Origin: Spirochaeta sp. UBA5339
Lineage (GTDB): Bacteria; Spirochaetota; Spirochaetia; DSM-2461
DNA: 64,000 nt
Direction: 5' to 3'
NCBI GenBank assembly: GCA_002408085.1
Contig: DHQL01000010.1
Coordinates: 233,465-297,464, forward strand
The notes below the pieces were generated by a model, which worked only from the letters and a program-made list of their open reading frames with translations, did no database searches and was not told the origin of the DNA. Of the stretch, positions 1 through 8,720 are shown one piece after another (position 1 is the stretch's first letter; every line of letters starts with the position of its first letter). Made by a program: the position numbers and the translations under genes.

Positions 1-246
1 AACCACTTCCAGTTCCTTTGCCAGGTGTTCAAACTCTTTCCGGCCGGGATGCTCCTGCCAGCTGCAGGCCTGATCGAACCACGCCGGGTCCTGAATTTTG
101 CAAAAATAAAGATTCTCAAACAGCTCGGGGAGAAGGATGATTTTTGCTCCTTCAGCCGCCGCCTGCCGTATCTTTTCCATTGCCCGTTGCCGATTCTCTT
201 CAGCATCATCTGTGCAGACCATCTGTATCGCTGCAACCCTGGTCAT
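1..246 (-). CDS. aguB: N-carbamoylputrescine amidase, N-terminal part (runs off window)
   Basis: The minus frame from the ATG at 246 stays open to the window edge (82 codons), so only the N-terminus is visible. It reads as a nitrilase-superfamily carbon-nitrogen hydrolase: a first beta strand (MTRVAAIQMVC), then the motif LLPELFENLYFC, whose Glu is the first residue of the family's Glu-Lys-Cys triad. The Phe-Cys ending of that motif is typical of N-carbamoylputrescine amidases, which convert N-carbamoylputrescine to putrescine, CO2 and ammonia. An SD (GGGAGG) precedes the start. It lies 65 bp after potD in the same direction, which supports a polyamine role. The remaining triad residues are outside the window. 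Confidence 0.8.
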   Translation of the reverse strand, partial: MTRVAAIQMVCTDDAEENRQRAMEKIRQAAAEGAKIILLPELFENLYFCKIQDPAWFDQACSWQEHPGRKEFEHLAKELEVV

Positions 247-266
247 GAAACCTCCCTTAATAAAGT

Positions 267-290
267 GTCCCGCCGCCGGGCCGGCAGGAC
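267..290 (-). terminator. Hairpin between potD and aguB
   Basis: On the minus strand a 9-bp stem (one G-U pair) with a 6-nt loop starts with GTCCTGCCG and is followed by ACTTTATT. It lies 22 bp after the potD stop and before the aguB start. The T-run is weak, so it may be a partial terminator or a 3'-end stabiliser that keeps the binding-protein message abundant. Confidence 0.5.
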
Positions 291-311
291 AGATTCAGTA
301 CTTTTTTTTAA

Positions 312-1385
312 TTATCTTGTTTTTGCCATCTGCCAGAGTTCGGAAACGATGGGAGTGGCCTCACCCAGGTCCTCAATGTACTCAAGCATTTTGAAGGCCT
401 CCGCATCGGGATAGATGGCGGGATCTTCGAGCTGTTCTTCGGGGATCATGGGCAGAGAAGCCTTGTTGGGCGTGGCATACCAGTTGTATGTGGAAAGACG
501 GGCTCCCACTTCTGCATCCAGGATGTAGTTGATAAAGGCATAGGCCATATCAAGGTTGGGAGCTTCAGCAGGAATTACCATATTGTCCGACCAGACAACA
601 GATCCCTCTTTGGGAACCAGATATCCGAGGTTGGGGCTGTCTTCCATGGCCTGAAGTACATCACCGTTGTAGGCAATGGCCATATCAGCAGTACCGGCAA
701 CAACCTTCTGCAGTCCGCCGACATTGGCTTCAAAACCGAGGCAGTCTTTGGCATGTTTAGCCTTCAGCATTATTTCAAGAGCCTCCATCAGCTCGTCTTT
801 TTCAACTGAGTTGGCGCTGTAACCCAGATACTGGAGGGTAAAGGCAACCTGCTCACGGGGAGAGTCGAAGAGGTAATAGCTGTATCCTTTGGAATCATCC
901 ATCACGATGGACCAGGAGTCTCCGATATCGGTCACCTTGTCGGCATCATAAACAATACCCAGGGTACCCCACTGGTAGGCTACAGAGTACTTGTTGCCGG
1001 GGTCAAAGGAGGGATCTACAAAGGGATCGTCCAGATTTACCAGATTGGGAATCCTGGAGTGATCCAGTTCCTGAATAAGTCCAAGCTCCGCAAAGCTGGG
1101 GATGATGTAGTCAGAGGGGACACAGATGTCATACTGACTTACACCGCCGGCTTCCAGTTTCGCCAGGGCCTCTTCGGGAGTGTCAAAGTAGGTTTCGATT
1201 ACATCACAGTCATAGAGCTCTTCAAATTCGGTGATCAGGTCCGGGTCCATGTAATTGGCCCAGTTGTAAAGACGAAGTTCGCGCTTTCCTGTGCTGCCGG
1301 ACTCTGAAGTCTCTCCGGAACCGCTGGCAAAAGCCGTTGTGCTGACTACGATCAGGGCCAGAACAGCCATGGTTATCTTTTTCAT
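312..1385 (-). CDS. potD: Spermidine/putrescine ABC transporter, periplasmic binding protein
   Basis: This 357-aa protein captures polyamines outside the inner membrane and delivers them to PotBC. It has an N-terminal signal sequence (about residues 1-20, ending TTAFA), then a Ser/Gly/Glu-rich linker without a lipobox Cys. The mature part opens with LRLYNWANYMDPDLI and continues with YFDTPEEALAKLEAG and CVPSDYIIP, typical of the PotD/PotF family. Length is normal for the family. It is the last transporter gene of potABCD, 35 bp after potC. Whether putrescine or spermidine is preferred cannot be decided by eye. Confidence 0.93.
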   Translation of the reverse strand: MKKITMAVLALIVVSTTAFASGSGETSESGSTGKRELRLYNWANYMDPDLITEFEELYDCDVIETYFDTPEEALAKLEAGGVSQYDICVPSDYIIPSFAELGLIQELDHSRIPNLVNLDDPFVDPSFDPGNKYSVAYQWGTLGIVYDADKVTDIGDSWSIVMDDSKGYSYYLFDSPREQVAFTLQYLGYSANSVEKDELMEALEIMLKAKHAKDCLGFEANVGGLQKVVAGTADMAIAYNGDVLQAMEDSPNLGYLVPKEGSVVWSDNMVIPAEAPNLDMAYAFINYILDAEVGARLSTYNWYATPNKASLPMIPEEQLEDPAIYPDAEAFKMLEYIEDLGEATPIVSELWQMAKTR

Positions 1386-1420
1386 TTTATCTCTCCTAAT
1401 ATGATTTCTATATAACCGGC

Positions 1421-2239
1421 CTACCCTATAAGGGTCGCCGCTTTTTCCGTTCCGATTACTTTCTGTATGGACAGTACAGAAACAACTGTTACCAGCATAA
1501 TGATGGTGGACAGGGCATGTATCTCAGGTGAAACACCCCGGCGCAGAGAGGCATAGATGAACAGAGGCAGGGTGGTCGACTTGGGACCTGCCGTGAAGAA
1601 GCTGATAACAAAGTCGTCCAGAGACAGGGTAAAGGCCAGCATCGCTCCAGCCATGATTCCCGGGATAAGCATGGGCATAAGCACCTTGCTCAGCATTCTT
1701 TTATAGTCCGCGTAGAGATCGTAGGCAGCCTCTTCAATATCGAATCCGATAATTTCAAGGCGGCTGTAGACGACCAGGGCCACAAAGGCTATCTGGAAGG
1801 TGATATGTCCGATGATCATGGTGAACATACTCATCTCAAAGAGTCCGGTGAATGTTCTCAGCAGGCTGAACACAAGGATCAGAGCTACCGCAAAGACGAT
1901 ATCCGGAGTGATGACCGGCAGGTGCATCAGCATATCCAGAAAGCGTTTTACCGGTTTGGGCCATGGATGGCGGTAGAGTCCGATGGCCGACAGGGTTCCA
2001 AGGAAGGTGGAAGCCGCTGTAGATACAACCGCCAGAAACAGGGTATTCAGGGCGGCACGCTGTATATACTTGTTGGCAAAGAGCTTCATATACCAGTCCA
2101 GTGTGAATCCCGTCCAGATCAGCCCGTTTTTTGAGGCATTCACCGAAAAAACCGCAATAGACAGTAGAGGCACATAGAGAAAGAGAATACAGAAAAGAGC
2201 CGTAAAGGTTGTCAGAGTGCTGTTGCTTCGTTTCTTCAT
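1421..2239 (-). CDS. potC: Spermidine/putrescine ABC transporter permease PotC
   Basis: A 272-aa inner-membrane permease with about six hydrophobic segments. The cytoplasmic coupling loop is visible near residues 165-185 (IEEAAYDLYADYKRMLSKVLMP), the EAA motif that contacts the ATPase. The segment LSLDDFVISFFTAGP near residue 205 is a PotC hallmark. Its ATG overlaps the potB stop by 4 bp (ATGA), indicating translational coupling. Length matches PotC. Confidence 0.93.
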   Translation of the reverse strand: MKKRSNSTLTTFTALFCILFLYVPLLSIAVFSVNASKNGLIWTGFTLDWYMKLFANKYIQRAALNTLFLAVVSTAASTFLGTLSAIGLYRHPWPKPVKRFLDMLMHLPVITPDIVFAVALILVFSLLRTFTGLFEMSMFTMIIGHITFQIAFVALVVYSRLEIIGFDIEEAAYDLYADYKRMLSKVLMPMLIPGIMAGAMLAFTLSLDDFVISFFTAGPKSTTLPLFIYASLRRGVSPEIHALSTIIMLVTVVSVLSIQKVIGTEKAATLIG

Positions 2240-3207
2240 GATTTACGCTTCTCCTCTCCTACTTCCCGGGATCTGGTGATAAAAAGGATAACCAGGGTCA
2301 GGGCCATCAGACTCAGACTCACCATGGAGCCGAAAGGCCAGTCCCTGGTCTTGCTGAACTGCTGCTGTATCAGGTTTCCCACAAGCATGTACCTGGCTCC
2401 GCTGAGCATATCGGGAACCACAAACATTCCCATGGCCGGAACCAGCGTAAGGGTTATTCCTACGGAGAGCCCGGATTTTGTCTGGGGAAGAACGGCGTGA
2501 CGGAAGGTCCGCCATCCCCGTCCGTATAGGTCGGTCACCGCCTCCAGGAGGCTTCTGTCCAGCTTCTCTACGGCAGAGTAGATAGGCAGAGCGACAAAGG
2601 GCAGAAAGGTGGAGATCATTCCCAGGTAGACCGCAAAGGCACTGGGATAGAGAGCTTTACCCGCCTCAATAAATCCCAGATAGACAGCCAGGCTGGTCAG
2701 GATGCTGTCGGGCCCCAGTACCAGATACCATGCGTATGTACGGATAACCAGATTGGTCCAGAAGGGAATCAGGATCAGAGTCAGCCAGAGTCCCCGCTTC
2801 TTTGGAGGCCGGGCGGCGATAAAGAAAGCCAGAGGATAAGAGAGGAGAATACAGAAGGTGGTTGTCACAACGGCAACCAGCAGACTCCTTCCGATAATAA
2901 CCAGATTATCAGGGCTCCATCCGAAGAAACCGTATCCGAGCAGGCGGGTCAGGTTGTCCAGCGAAAAGGACCAGATAACCTGTCCGTAGGTTCCCCTGGA
3001 AGCAAAACTCATCACCGTCAGATAGACAAGAGGAAGAGCGAGAAACAGGGCGACCCAGACAATTCCGGGAACAAGGAATCCCGTACCCCGTCTCAGGATT
3101 CTGCTCTGTTTATCCAGCTCACCATGATAGACAACGATAGAGGGATCTGCGGAGTAGTCATCACTCAGTTCAGCTCCGGGTATTCCGGCGGTCTTTTTAT
3201 CACTCAT
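2236..3207 (-). CDS. potB: Spermidine/putrescine ABC transporter permease PotB
   Basis: A 323-aa permease that pairs with PotC in the membrane channel. I place the start at the ATG at 3207 (MSDKKTAGIPG) rather than 24 codons upstream, because the upstream extension is wholly inside potA and the chosen start overlaps the potA end by only 8 bp. It has a cytoplasmic N-terminus of about 60 residues, six hydrophobic segments, and an EAA-like loop (LLEAVTDLYGRGWRTFRHAVLP). The N-terminal tail is somewhat longer than in E. coli PotB. Confidence 0.92.
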   Translation of the reverse strand: MSDKKTAGIPGAELSDDYSADPSIVVYHGELDKQSRILRRGTGFLVPGIVWVALFLALPLVYLTVMSFASRGTYGQVIWSFSLDNLTRLLGYGFFGWSPDNLVIIGRSLLVAVVTTTFCILLSYPLAFFIAARPPKKRGLWLTLILIPFWTNLVIRTYAWYLVLGPDSILTSLAVYLGFIEAGKALYPSAFAVYLGMISTFLPFVALPIYSAVEKLDRSLLEAVTDLYGRGWRTFRHAVLPQTKSGLSVGITLTLVPAMGMFVVPDMLSGARYMLVGNLIQQQFSKTRDWPFGSMVSLSLMALTLVILFITRSREVGEEKRKS

Positions 3208-4219
3208 AAAGCACCACCAGGGAGTCAGCGGGGAACTGAAGATGAACCCTGTCTCCCGCTGCAAGGGAAGTGCTTCCATTTATTCTGACATGCAGTCCGT
3301 TACCGGTCAGTATCAGCTGCTGGGCTCCCTGATAGATTACCGTATCCACAATACTCTCGATGGTATTGGGTCCGGCTGCGCCGGAGATGACAATATCCTC
3401 CGGTCTGATTCCAACCTTGCAGGGAACTATCGGCATTTTCTGGCTTACCGCGAACTCACCCAGAGCGGTTCTGGCGGTGTGATCATTCAGGGGCTCAGCA
3501 TCTATTATGTTTTCCATTCCCAGGAAGTCGGCTACAAAGACTGACCGCGGTGTGGAGAAGACCTCTTTGGCACTCCCCATCTGCGCGATAAGTCCGTCCT
3601 TCATAACAGCCATTCTGTCGGAGACGGTAAGAGCCTCATTCTGGTCATGGGTAACCATCAGAAAGGTTGTTCCAAGACGCTGCTGAAGCTGGCGCAGTTC
3701 AACCTGAACCTGCAGACGCAGTTTGGCATCCAGTGCCGACATGGGCTCGTCCAGAAGCAGGACTTCCGGCTCATTCACCAGAGCCCTTGCCAGGGCGACC
3801 CGCTGCTGCTGCCCTCCGGACAGCTGACTGGGTTTGCGGTCGTCATATCCCTGAAGCTGCACCATATCCAGAATTACTTTTCCCTTGGCCACAGCCTCCG
3901 CTTTGGGGACTTTCCTGGAGATCAGCCCGAAGCAGACATTCTCCATTACTGTAAGATGGGGAAAGAGAGCATAACTCTGGAAGACCGTATTAACCGGCCT
4001 CTCCCTGGCTGGAACGGGGGTTATGTTATCCCCACCCAACACCACAAGACCGCGGTCGGCCATTTCCAGACCGGCAATGATGCGAAGCAAAGTTGTTTTC
4101 CCGCATCCCGAGGGACCCAGAAGAGTAAAAAACTCTCCGGCCTCCACTGTCAGATCAACCCCCTTGAGGGCCTCGACCTTACCAAAGTTTTTCTGTATTG
4201 CGTATGCATTTAGACTCAT
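3200..4219 (-). CDS. potA: Spermidine/putrescine ABC transporter ATPase PotA
   Basis: The 339-aa ATPase energises polyamine import. Walker A is GPSGCGKTT (residues 35-43), the ABC signature LSGGQQQR (133-140), and Walker B LLLDEP (154-159). A TOBE-type C-terminal domain follows from about residue 240 (KVGIRPEDIVI). It is first in potABCD-aguB and the likely first translated gene after the AcrR-type operator. The ribosome-binding site is poor (AAGCTGG), which may limit translation. Confidence 0.93.
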   Translation of the reverse strand: MSLNAYAIQKNFGKVEALKGVDLTVEAGEFFTLLGPSGCGKTTLLRIIAGLEMADRGLVVLGGDNITPVPARERPVNTVFQSYALFPHLTVMENVCFGLISRKVPKAEAVAKGKVILDMVQLQGYDDRKPSQLSGGQQQRVALARALVNEPEVLLLDEPMSALDAKLRLQVQVELRQLQQRLGTTFLMVTHDQNEALTVSDRMAVMKDGLIAQMGSAKEVFSTPRSVFVADFLGMENIIDAEPLNDHTARTALGEFAVSQKMPIVPCKVGIRPEDIVISGAAGPNTIESIVDTVIYQGAQQLILTGNGLHVRINGSTSLAAGDRVHLQFPADSLVVLYE

Positions 4220-4307
4220 GCCAGCTTAAAGTGCATAAACTGTGCCATCTGAAAGATCAGTATGTTCAAAAAATGATCTATTCCCTGTCCTGAGAACAAC
4301 TTGCATT

Positions 4308-4331
4308 TACATACATACACTAATGTATGTT
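4308..4331. promoter_or_regulatory. AcrR-type TetR operator upstream of potA
   Basis: TACATACAT-N6-ATGTATGTT is an inverted repeat with 9-nt arms and a 6-nt spacer. Arm sequence and spacing match the E. coli acrAB operator (TACATACAT-N6-ATGTATGTA) in 17 of 18 arm positions, from memory of that site. It lies between the TetR gene and potA, 89 bp upstream of the potA start, where a bound repressor could block potABCD transcription. Confidence 0.75.
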
Positions 4332-4419
4332 AGAACTGAGATTCAGAATTCAGATCAGATCCTTACGATAATGTAGTAATACTGCAGTTTACTACCATAA
4401 TGTATCAATGCTCAGATGA

Positions 4420-5031
4420 TTATGACTGCTTGATAGGTTTGAACATTTCTTCCAACAGCCGGGAAGGTCTGGACTCCTCCGGAGAAAAACCGGGATCAAA
4501 GCTGCAGGCGTCATTGACCCCGTTCACAAAGAAATAGAGGATATAGCCGTATTGACTGCAGTTGAAATCAGGACCGATAAAACCTCTGACCTGCAGATCT
4601 TCGAGTGCATGAATATAGGCGTCCAGCAGTGCCCGCTGCTTGATCTGCTCATTCTCAATTATCGGCTTCATAGCCTCTACATACTCCATACGGGAGTAGA
4701 CAATATCAATAAACATCTGATACCGCCTGTCAGTCTCAAGCAGCTTGAGAGGCCTTTGAATATCAGTGAGAAAATCATCCAGGGTTTCATATCTCTTTTT
4801 TACAAAGTCCTCCGGACGGACCCTGAACTCCTCGGTCAGAGAGTCATAAAGAGCGAAATAGAGATCCTGTTTATCCTTGAAATGCCAGTAGACGGCCCCT
4901 CGTGTCACATCGGCCCGTTTTGCAATTTCCGCCAGCCCGGCGCTGGAGACTCCCTGTTGATGAAACACCTCCAGAGCAGCATCGAGAATGGCCTTTCTTG
5001 TTTTTTCAGCATCTTCCTTGGTTCTTCTCAT
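4420..5031 (-). CDS. TetR/AcrR-family transcriptional repressor
   Basis: A 203-aa one-component regulator. Residues 10-60 form the helix-turn-helix, with KTRKAILDAALEVFHQQG and VTRGAVYWHFKDKQDLYF very close to E. coli AcrR and TtgR. The C-terminal 140 residues form the ligand domain. It lies upstream of potA in the same direction, with an AcrR-type operator in the gap, so the polyamine operon is its likely target. AcrR-like pockets bind large cations, which would suit a polyamine-related effector, but this is inference. No efflux pump gene is adjacent. Confidence 0.9.
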   Translation of the reverse strand: MRRTKEDAEKTRKAILDAALEVFHQQGVSSAGLAEIAKRADVTRGAVYWHFKDKQDLYFALYDSLTEEFRVRPEDFVKKRYETLDDFLTDIQRPLKLLETDRRYQMFIDIVYSRMEYVEAMKPIIENEQIKQRALLDAYIHALEDLQVRGFIGPDFNCSQYGYILYFFVNGVNDACSFDPGFSPEESRPSRLLEEMFKPIKQS

Positions 5032-5149
5032 TGAAAACCAATTATACAGAATTTAAACAGGCTGTACCACAAGGGCATGGTCACAGCTGCCGATCAGAGA
5101 TCAGCATCGCCAATGATGAAACATTTGAAAATCAGAAATCAGCCTGGTT

Positions 5150-6832
5150 TTACCTGTCTTTTTCAGACAGATCCGTTACCGGCTGCCTGTTCTTAAGGAG
5201 GGATTCCGCAAAGTCCAGGGCTTTGACAGCAGTCTCAAAAATCAGGCTTTCCGGAAGAATTCCGTTCCTGATAAATTTTGCTTCGAGCTCCTCATTGACC
5301 CCCGAAAAGATGACCATGATTTTCCGCTCAGAAAGATCCTTGACCAGCTGCTTCAACTTGGCCAGGCCCGAGGCATCCACAATGGGAACATAGCGGAAAC
5401 GGAGAATAAGTATGCTGTGGCTTGGCTGTAGATCTCCGGAAAGCTTCAACAGGTGATGGGCGGAGCCGAAGAACATGGGACCGCTGAGCTCATAGAATAT
5501 GATATCTTCGGAAACCTCACCCAATTCACGGCTGAAAATACGGCTGTCCTCACTCTTGTTCTGCATTAGAGGGGAGAGCTCCACTCCATCGGCCATTCGC
5601 TTCATAAAAAGAATAAGTGCCAGCAGAAATCCCAGGGGCACCGCGATGGTAAGGTCTGTCAGAATGGTCAGGAAAAATGTGAGCAGCAGGACCGCGGCTT
5701 CATAGCGGTTTATCTTCAGTACTGAAATAAACTCATGAAACTCCGCCATATTCCAGGAAACCATTATCAGTATGCCTGCCAGGGATGCCATGGGAATGTA
5801 ACTGACAACAGGCATGGCAACCAGATAGATAAGAAGAAGGGTTAGAGCATGGACAATCCCGGATAGGGGTGTTCTTCCTCCCGCATTGATATTAGCCGCT
5901 GTTCTGGCGATAGCCCCGGTCGCAGGGAGCCCGCCGAAGAGGGGTGAAACCATATTGGCCACTCCCTGAGCAATCAGTTCCATATTGGAACGGTGCTTAC
6001 CGCCTATCATTCCATCGGCCACCACGGCGGAGAGAAGGGATTCCAGAGCACCCAGAAGGGCAATTGTAAATGCGGGGGGCAGCAGGGAAATAATGTCTGC
6101 TCTGCCGATCCGGGGCAGCGCTGGTTCTGGAAGAGAGGCGGACAGCTCGCCAAAACGGCTGCCGATTGTCTCTACGGGAAGGTCTGCAGCAAGGGTGATC
6201 AGACTGCACAGGACAATGGCCGCAAAGGCAGGAGGAATCTTCCTTGTCAGCCGCGGCAGCAGAATCATTGTACCAAGGCTCAAAAGAGTGAGGGCCACAG
6301 CCCAGGGATTAGCCGATTTCAGATGCATCAGGTAGTATCCCCACTTCTCCAGAAAGGCATCGGGTAAATCAATTGACTCCAGACCCAGGAAATACTGAAT
6401 CTGAGAGGTGAAGATTATGACGGCGATGGCAGTGGTAAATCCATTGATTAGAGTCTGGGGAACATATTTTAACAGCTGCCCCAGTCTCAGGACTCCCATC
6501 AGAACAAGGATAATTCCCCCTAAAAAGGTGGCTGCAAGAAGTCCGTCCGCTCCATACTCCCCAAGTATTCCAAGAACGATAACGATAAAGGCTCCCGTTG
6601 GGCCTCCAATCTGGACACGGCTCCCGCCAAACAGGGAAATCAGGAGTCCGGCAACTACGGCGGTAAGGATTCCCTTCTCCGGAGAAACTCCCGAGGCCAC
6701 CGCAAAGGCTATGGCCAGAGGAAGGGCCAGTATCCCGACGATCAGGCCTGCGTTAATATCTTTCTTCAACTGCTCCGCCGTAATCCCCTCTTTTATAAGA
6801 GAGAAAAGTTTGGGAGTCCATTCACATTTCAT
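5150..6832 (-). CDS. SulP-family anion transporter with STAS domain
   Basis: A 560-aa inner-membrane transporter. The start of the SulP core is clear at residues 20-60 (KKDINAGLIVGILALPLAIA), followed by roughly a dozen hydrophobic segments and, after about residue 430, a cytoplasmic STAS domain (ELSGPMFFGSAHHLL; RYVPIVDASGLAKLKQL). SulP proteins move sulfate, bicarbonate or other anions; the substrate cannot be read from sequence. No carbonic anhydrase or sulfur gene is adjacent. An SD (GAGGAA) precedes the ATG. It looks monocistronic. Confidence 0.9.
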   Translation of the reverse strand: MKCEWTPKLFSLIKEGITAEQLKKDINAGLIVGILALPLAIAFAVASGVSPEKGILTAVVAGLLISLFGGSRVQIGGPTGAFIVIVLGILGEYGADGLLAATFLGGIILVLMGVLRLGQLLKYVPQTLINGFTTAIAVIIFTSQIQYFLGLESIDLPDAFLEKWGYYLMHLKSANPWAVALTLLSLGTMILLPRLTRKIPPAFAAIVLCSLITLAADLPVETIGSRFGELSASLPEPALPRIGRADIISLLPPAFTIALLGALESLLSAVVADGMIGGKHRSNMELIAQGVANMVSPLFGGLPATGAIARTAANINAGGRTPLSGIVHALTLLLIYLVAMPVVSYIPMASLAGILIMVSWNMAEFHEFISVLKINRYEAAVLLLTFFLTILTDLTIAVPLGFLLALILFMKRMADGVELSPLMQNKSEDSRIFSRELGEVSEDIIFYELSGPMFFGSAHHLLKLSGDLQPSHSILILRFRYVPIVDASGLAKLKQLVKDLSERKIMVIFSGVNEELEAKFIRNGILPESLIFETAVKALDFAESLLKNRQPVTDLSEKDR

Positions 6833-7002
6833 GGGATTCCTCGATAATCAGAACTGGGCAGTCCCCTCAAGGGGAAACAGAAAGATATAAACATTTAAGG
6901 CCGGGAAAAACTATAAGGGTGATGATCATATATCAACTGGAGCTCATCGTGCTTGAACTCCTTCTTTAGCTCATACTTCAGCCTGTGGGCAATAACGCAA
7001 AA

Positions 7003-7042
7003 GGGCTGCACCTTAAGCCTTTTCAGACTCTAGCAGCAGCCC
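7003..7042 (-). terminator. Probable terminator after the rubrerythrin gene
   Basis: On the minus strand a 7-bp stem, GGGCTGC/GCAGCCC, closes a 26-nt loop and is followed by TTTT. It starts 24 bp after the rubrerythrin stop. The long loop and short T-run make it a moderate candidate. Confidence 0.4.
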
Positions 7043-7066
7043 CTGATCTAAATGATTGAAAAAGAA

Positions 7067-8059
7067 TCAGTATTTGATAAATTTCTCTCCGGGTACACCG
7101 CAGATGGAGCATTTCTCGGGAACAAACTTTTCAATATTTCCGCAGACAGGGCAAAGGTAGTAGAAAACCTCTTCCTGGCTATCCAGGTTATCCATTGCTT
7201 CCTGATACAGTCCGGCATGAACCTCTTCCGCCTTCATTGCAAAGGTAAAGGTTCTGACGGCTGCCTTGTTGCCTTCTGCTTCAGCCTGTTCTACAAAGGG
7301 AGGATACATCTCTTTGTACTCGTGAGTCTCCCCTTCCACTCCGGATTTCAGGTTCTCAATGGTGGAACCGATTTTTCCGGCAACTTCAAAATGCTTCAAT
7401 GCGTGAATGGTCTCTGCATCAGAAGCAGCCTTAAACAGCTTTGCCGCATTCAGATGCCCTTCCTGCTCCGCCTTTTTTGCAAAGGCAAGATACTTTCTGT
7501 TCGCCTGAGACTCTCCGGCAAAGGCTTCCATTAAATTGTCGGTGGTTTTTGACATAGTTTTCTCCTCATGGTTGTTATTTAAAAGCTGAATTAACTTATT
7601 CACCGTTTCATTCGGGAAATCATTCTCTTTATTTTCAGCTGATATAGCGTGAAGCAACTCCTTTACACTGTCACTCTGCGGGAGCATAAACCCTGCTTCT
7701 CTGAGCAGGTCCTCCGCCATTATACGATTAGACATACCAATGGCCTGTGCCATCTGTTTCATCAATGGATCATCCGACTCCTGAGCCAGTGCGAAAGCAG
7801 TCAATTCCTGTCTTGTCTTGCTCTCTGATAAAAGGTTCAGTGCCTTCTTTACATCAACAGAGGTCTCCTGCTGGGCGGGAAACACTTCGGGAACCAGAGA
7901 GATCGCATGGGAGGGACAGGCATCCACACACAAGCGGCATCCATTGATGCAGGTTTCCGCATCGATCTGACCTGTTTCCGTATCTGTAGCCCCGGTGGGA
8001 CAGACATAAAGGCAGAGACAGTCTTTGGTACACAGGCGGATATTTCTTACTGCATGCAT
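7067..8059 (-). CDS. rbr: Ferredoxin-linker-rubrerythrin (possibly two products from one frame)
   Basis: One 330-codon frame encodes two recognisable proteins. Residues 1-60 are a two-cluster ferredoxin, but cluster 1 is C-x3-C-x-C-x3-CP and cluster 2 is C-x3-C-x2-C-x3-CP, not the usual C-x2-C-x2-C-x3-CP. Residues 65-165 are a helical linker. From Met169 the frame is a complete 162-aa rubrerythrin: ferritin-like di-iron helices (AFAGESQANRKYLAFA; AETIHALKHF; AEEVHAGLYQ) and a C-terminal rubredoxin-like site (CPVCG...CSICG). Rubrerythrin reduces peroxide in anaerobes. A good SD precedes Met169, so separate translation is likely. It lies 1 bp after the rubredoxin gene in one operon. Confidence 0.88.
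   Translation of the reverse strand: MHAVRNIRLCTKDCLCLYVCPTGATDTETGQIDAETCINGCRLCVDACPSHAISLVPEVFPAQQETSVDVKKALNLLSESKTRQELTAFALAQESDDPLMKQMAQAIGMSNRIMAEDLLREAGFMLPQSDSVKELLHAISAENKENDFPNETVNKLIQLLNNNHEEKTMSKTTDNLMEAFAGESQANRKYLAFAKKAEQEGHLNAAKLFKAASDAETIHALKHFEVAGKIGSTIENLKSGVEGETHEYKEMYPPFVEQAEAEGNKAAVRTFTFAMKAEEVHAGLYQEAMDNLDSQEEVFYYLCPVCGNIEKFVPEKCSICGVPGEKFIKY
7553..7567 (-). promoter_or_regulatory. Internal ribosome-binding site and ATG for free-standing rubrerythrin
   Basis: GAGGAG, six bases, then ATG (7553-7555) lies inside the fused frame, exactly where rubrerythrin homology begins. Such a strong SD at a domain border argues for an independent start that gives a 162-aa rubrerythrin. 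Confidence 0.7.
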
Positions 8060-8060
8060 A

Positions 8061-8720
8061 TCAGGCGCTCCTTCTGACCTGTGTCATCTTAAAACCCGGC
8101 ACCTTACAAACCGGGCAGATCTCCGGTTTCTCATCTCCAACATAGATGAACCCGCAGATATCGCAGACATAGACATTAGTCTCTTTTAGAAAATCAGCCG
8201 AACCTGATTCAGCCTTTTTCAGATGGGAACTGATCATCCGGGAAACCGCCTCCACCCATTTCAGGGCACGCAGAGCCCCCCGGTCATGATTCTTGCGGGC
8301 AACCTCATTTGCCAATGCAAAGTGAGAGGATATATCTGTTTGAAGTAGATTCCGCAGACTCAAAAAATCCGGATTATTTACTTTTTCCGACTTCAAATTA
8401 TAATAATTTGCCAGTTCAGTATAGAGGGCGGACATCTCAGGTTTATATTGTTTTTCAGAGCCCTTTGCCAGATTTGAGAAGATGGCAGAAAGCTGTGCTG
8501 CCGAATAGCTGATATCATCGGGAAGATTGGAACTTTCAGAAGCAGAAGCTGTTTGAGGAGAGTCCTGTTCCTCAAACTCAGATTTTGATGCACCGCAGAG
8601 TGGACAGACAAATGAGGACGGGACATCCGCCCAGACTGTTCCCGGAGAGATATCCCCTTCCGGATACCCTGATGACTCATCATAGATATAACCGCATATT
8701 GAACAAACATACTTCTTCAT
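8061..8720 (-). CDS. Two-headed rubredoxin (rubredoxin-helical domain-rubredoxin-like)
   Basis: This 219-aa protein has a classical rubredoxin at residues 1-52 ([15 protein letters not shown] with [11 protein letters not shown]; four Cys iron site), a helical segment of about 130 residues, and a short second knuckle at the C-terminus ([13 protein letters not shown] and [11 protein letters not shown]) like the tail of rubrerythrin. It is probably an electron carrier that feeds the downstream rubrerythrin. The middle domain is not one I can name; its helices resemble a ferritin-like bundle without obvious metal-ligand pairs. First gene of a two-gene minus-strand operon. Confidence 0.85.
   Translation of the reverse strand: MKKYVCSICGYIYDESSGYPEGDISPGTVWADVPSSFVCPLCGASKSEFEEQDSPQTASASESSNLPDDISYSAAQLSAIFSNLAKGSEKQYKPEMSALYTELANYYNLKSEKVNNPDFLSLRNLLQTDISSHFALANEVARKNHDRGALRALKWVEAVSRMISSHLKKAESGSADFLKETNVYVCDICGFIYVGDEKPEICPVCKVPGFKMTQVRRSA

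Noticed and set aside
6895..7011. Short minus-strand frame (38 codons from a GTG) with protein-like sequence between the rubrerythrin and SulP genes
   Set aside because: No SD, overlaps the probable terminator, and I recognise no family; it may be gene debris but cannot be supported as a gene.
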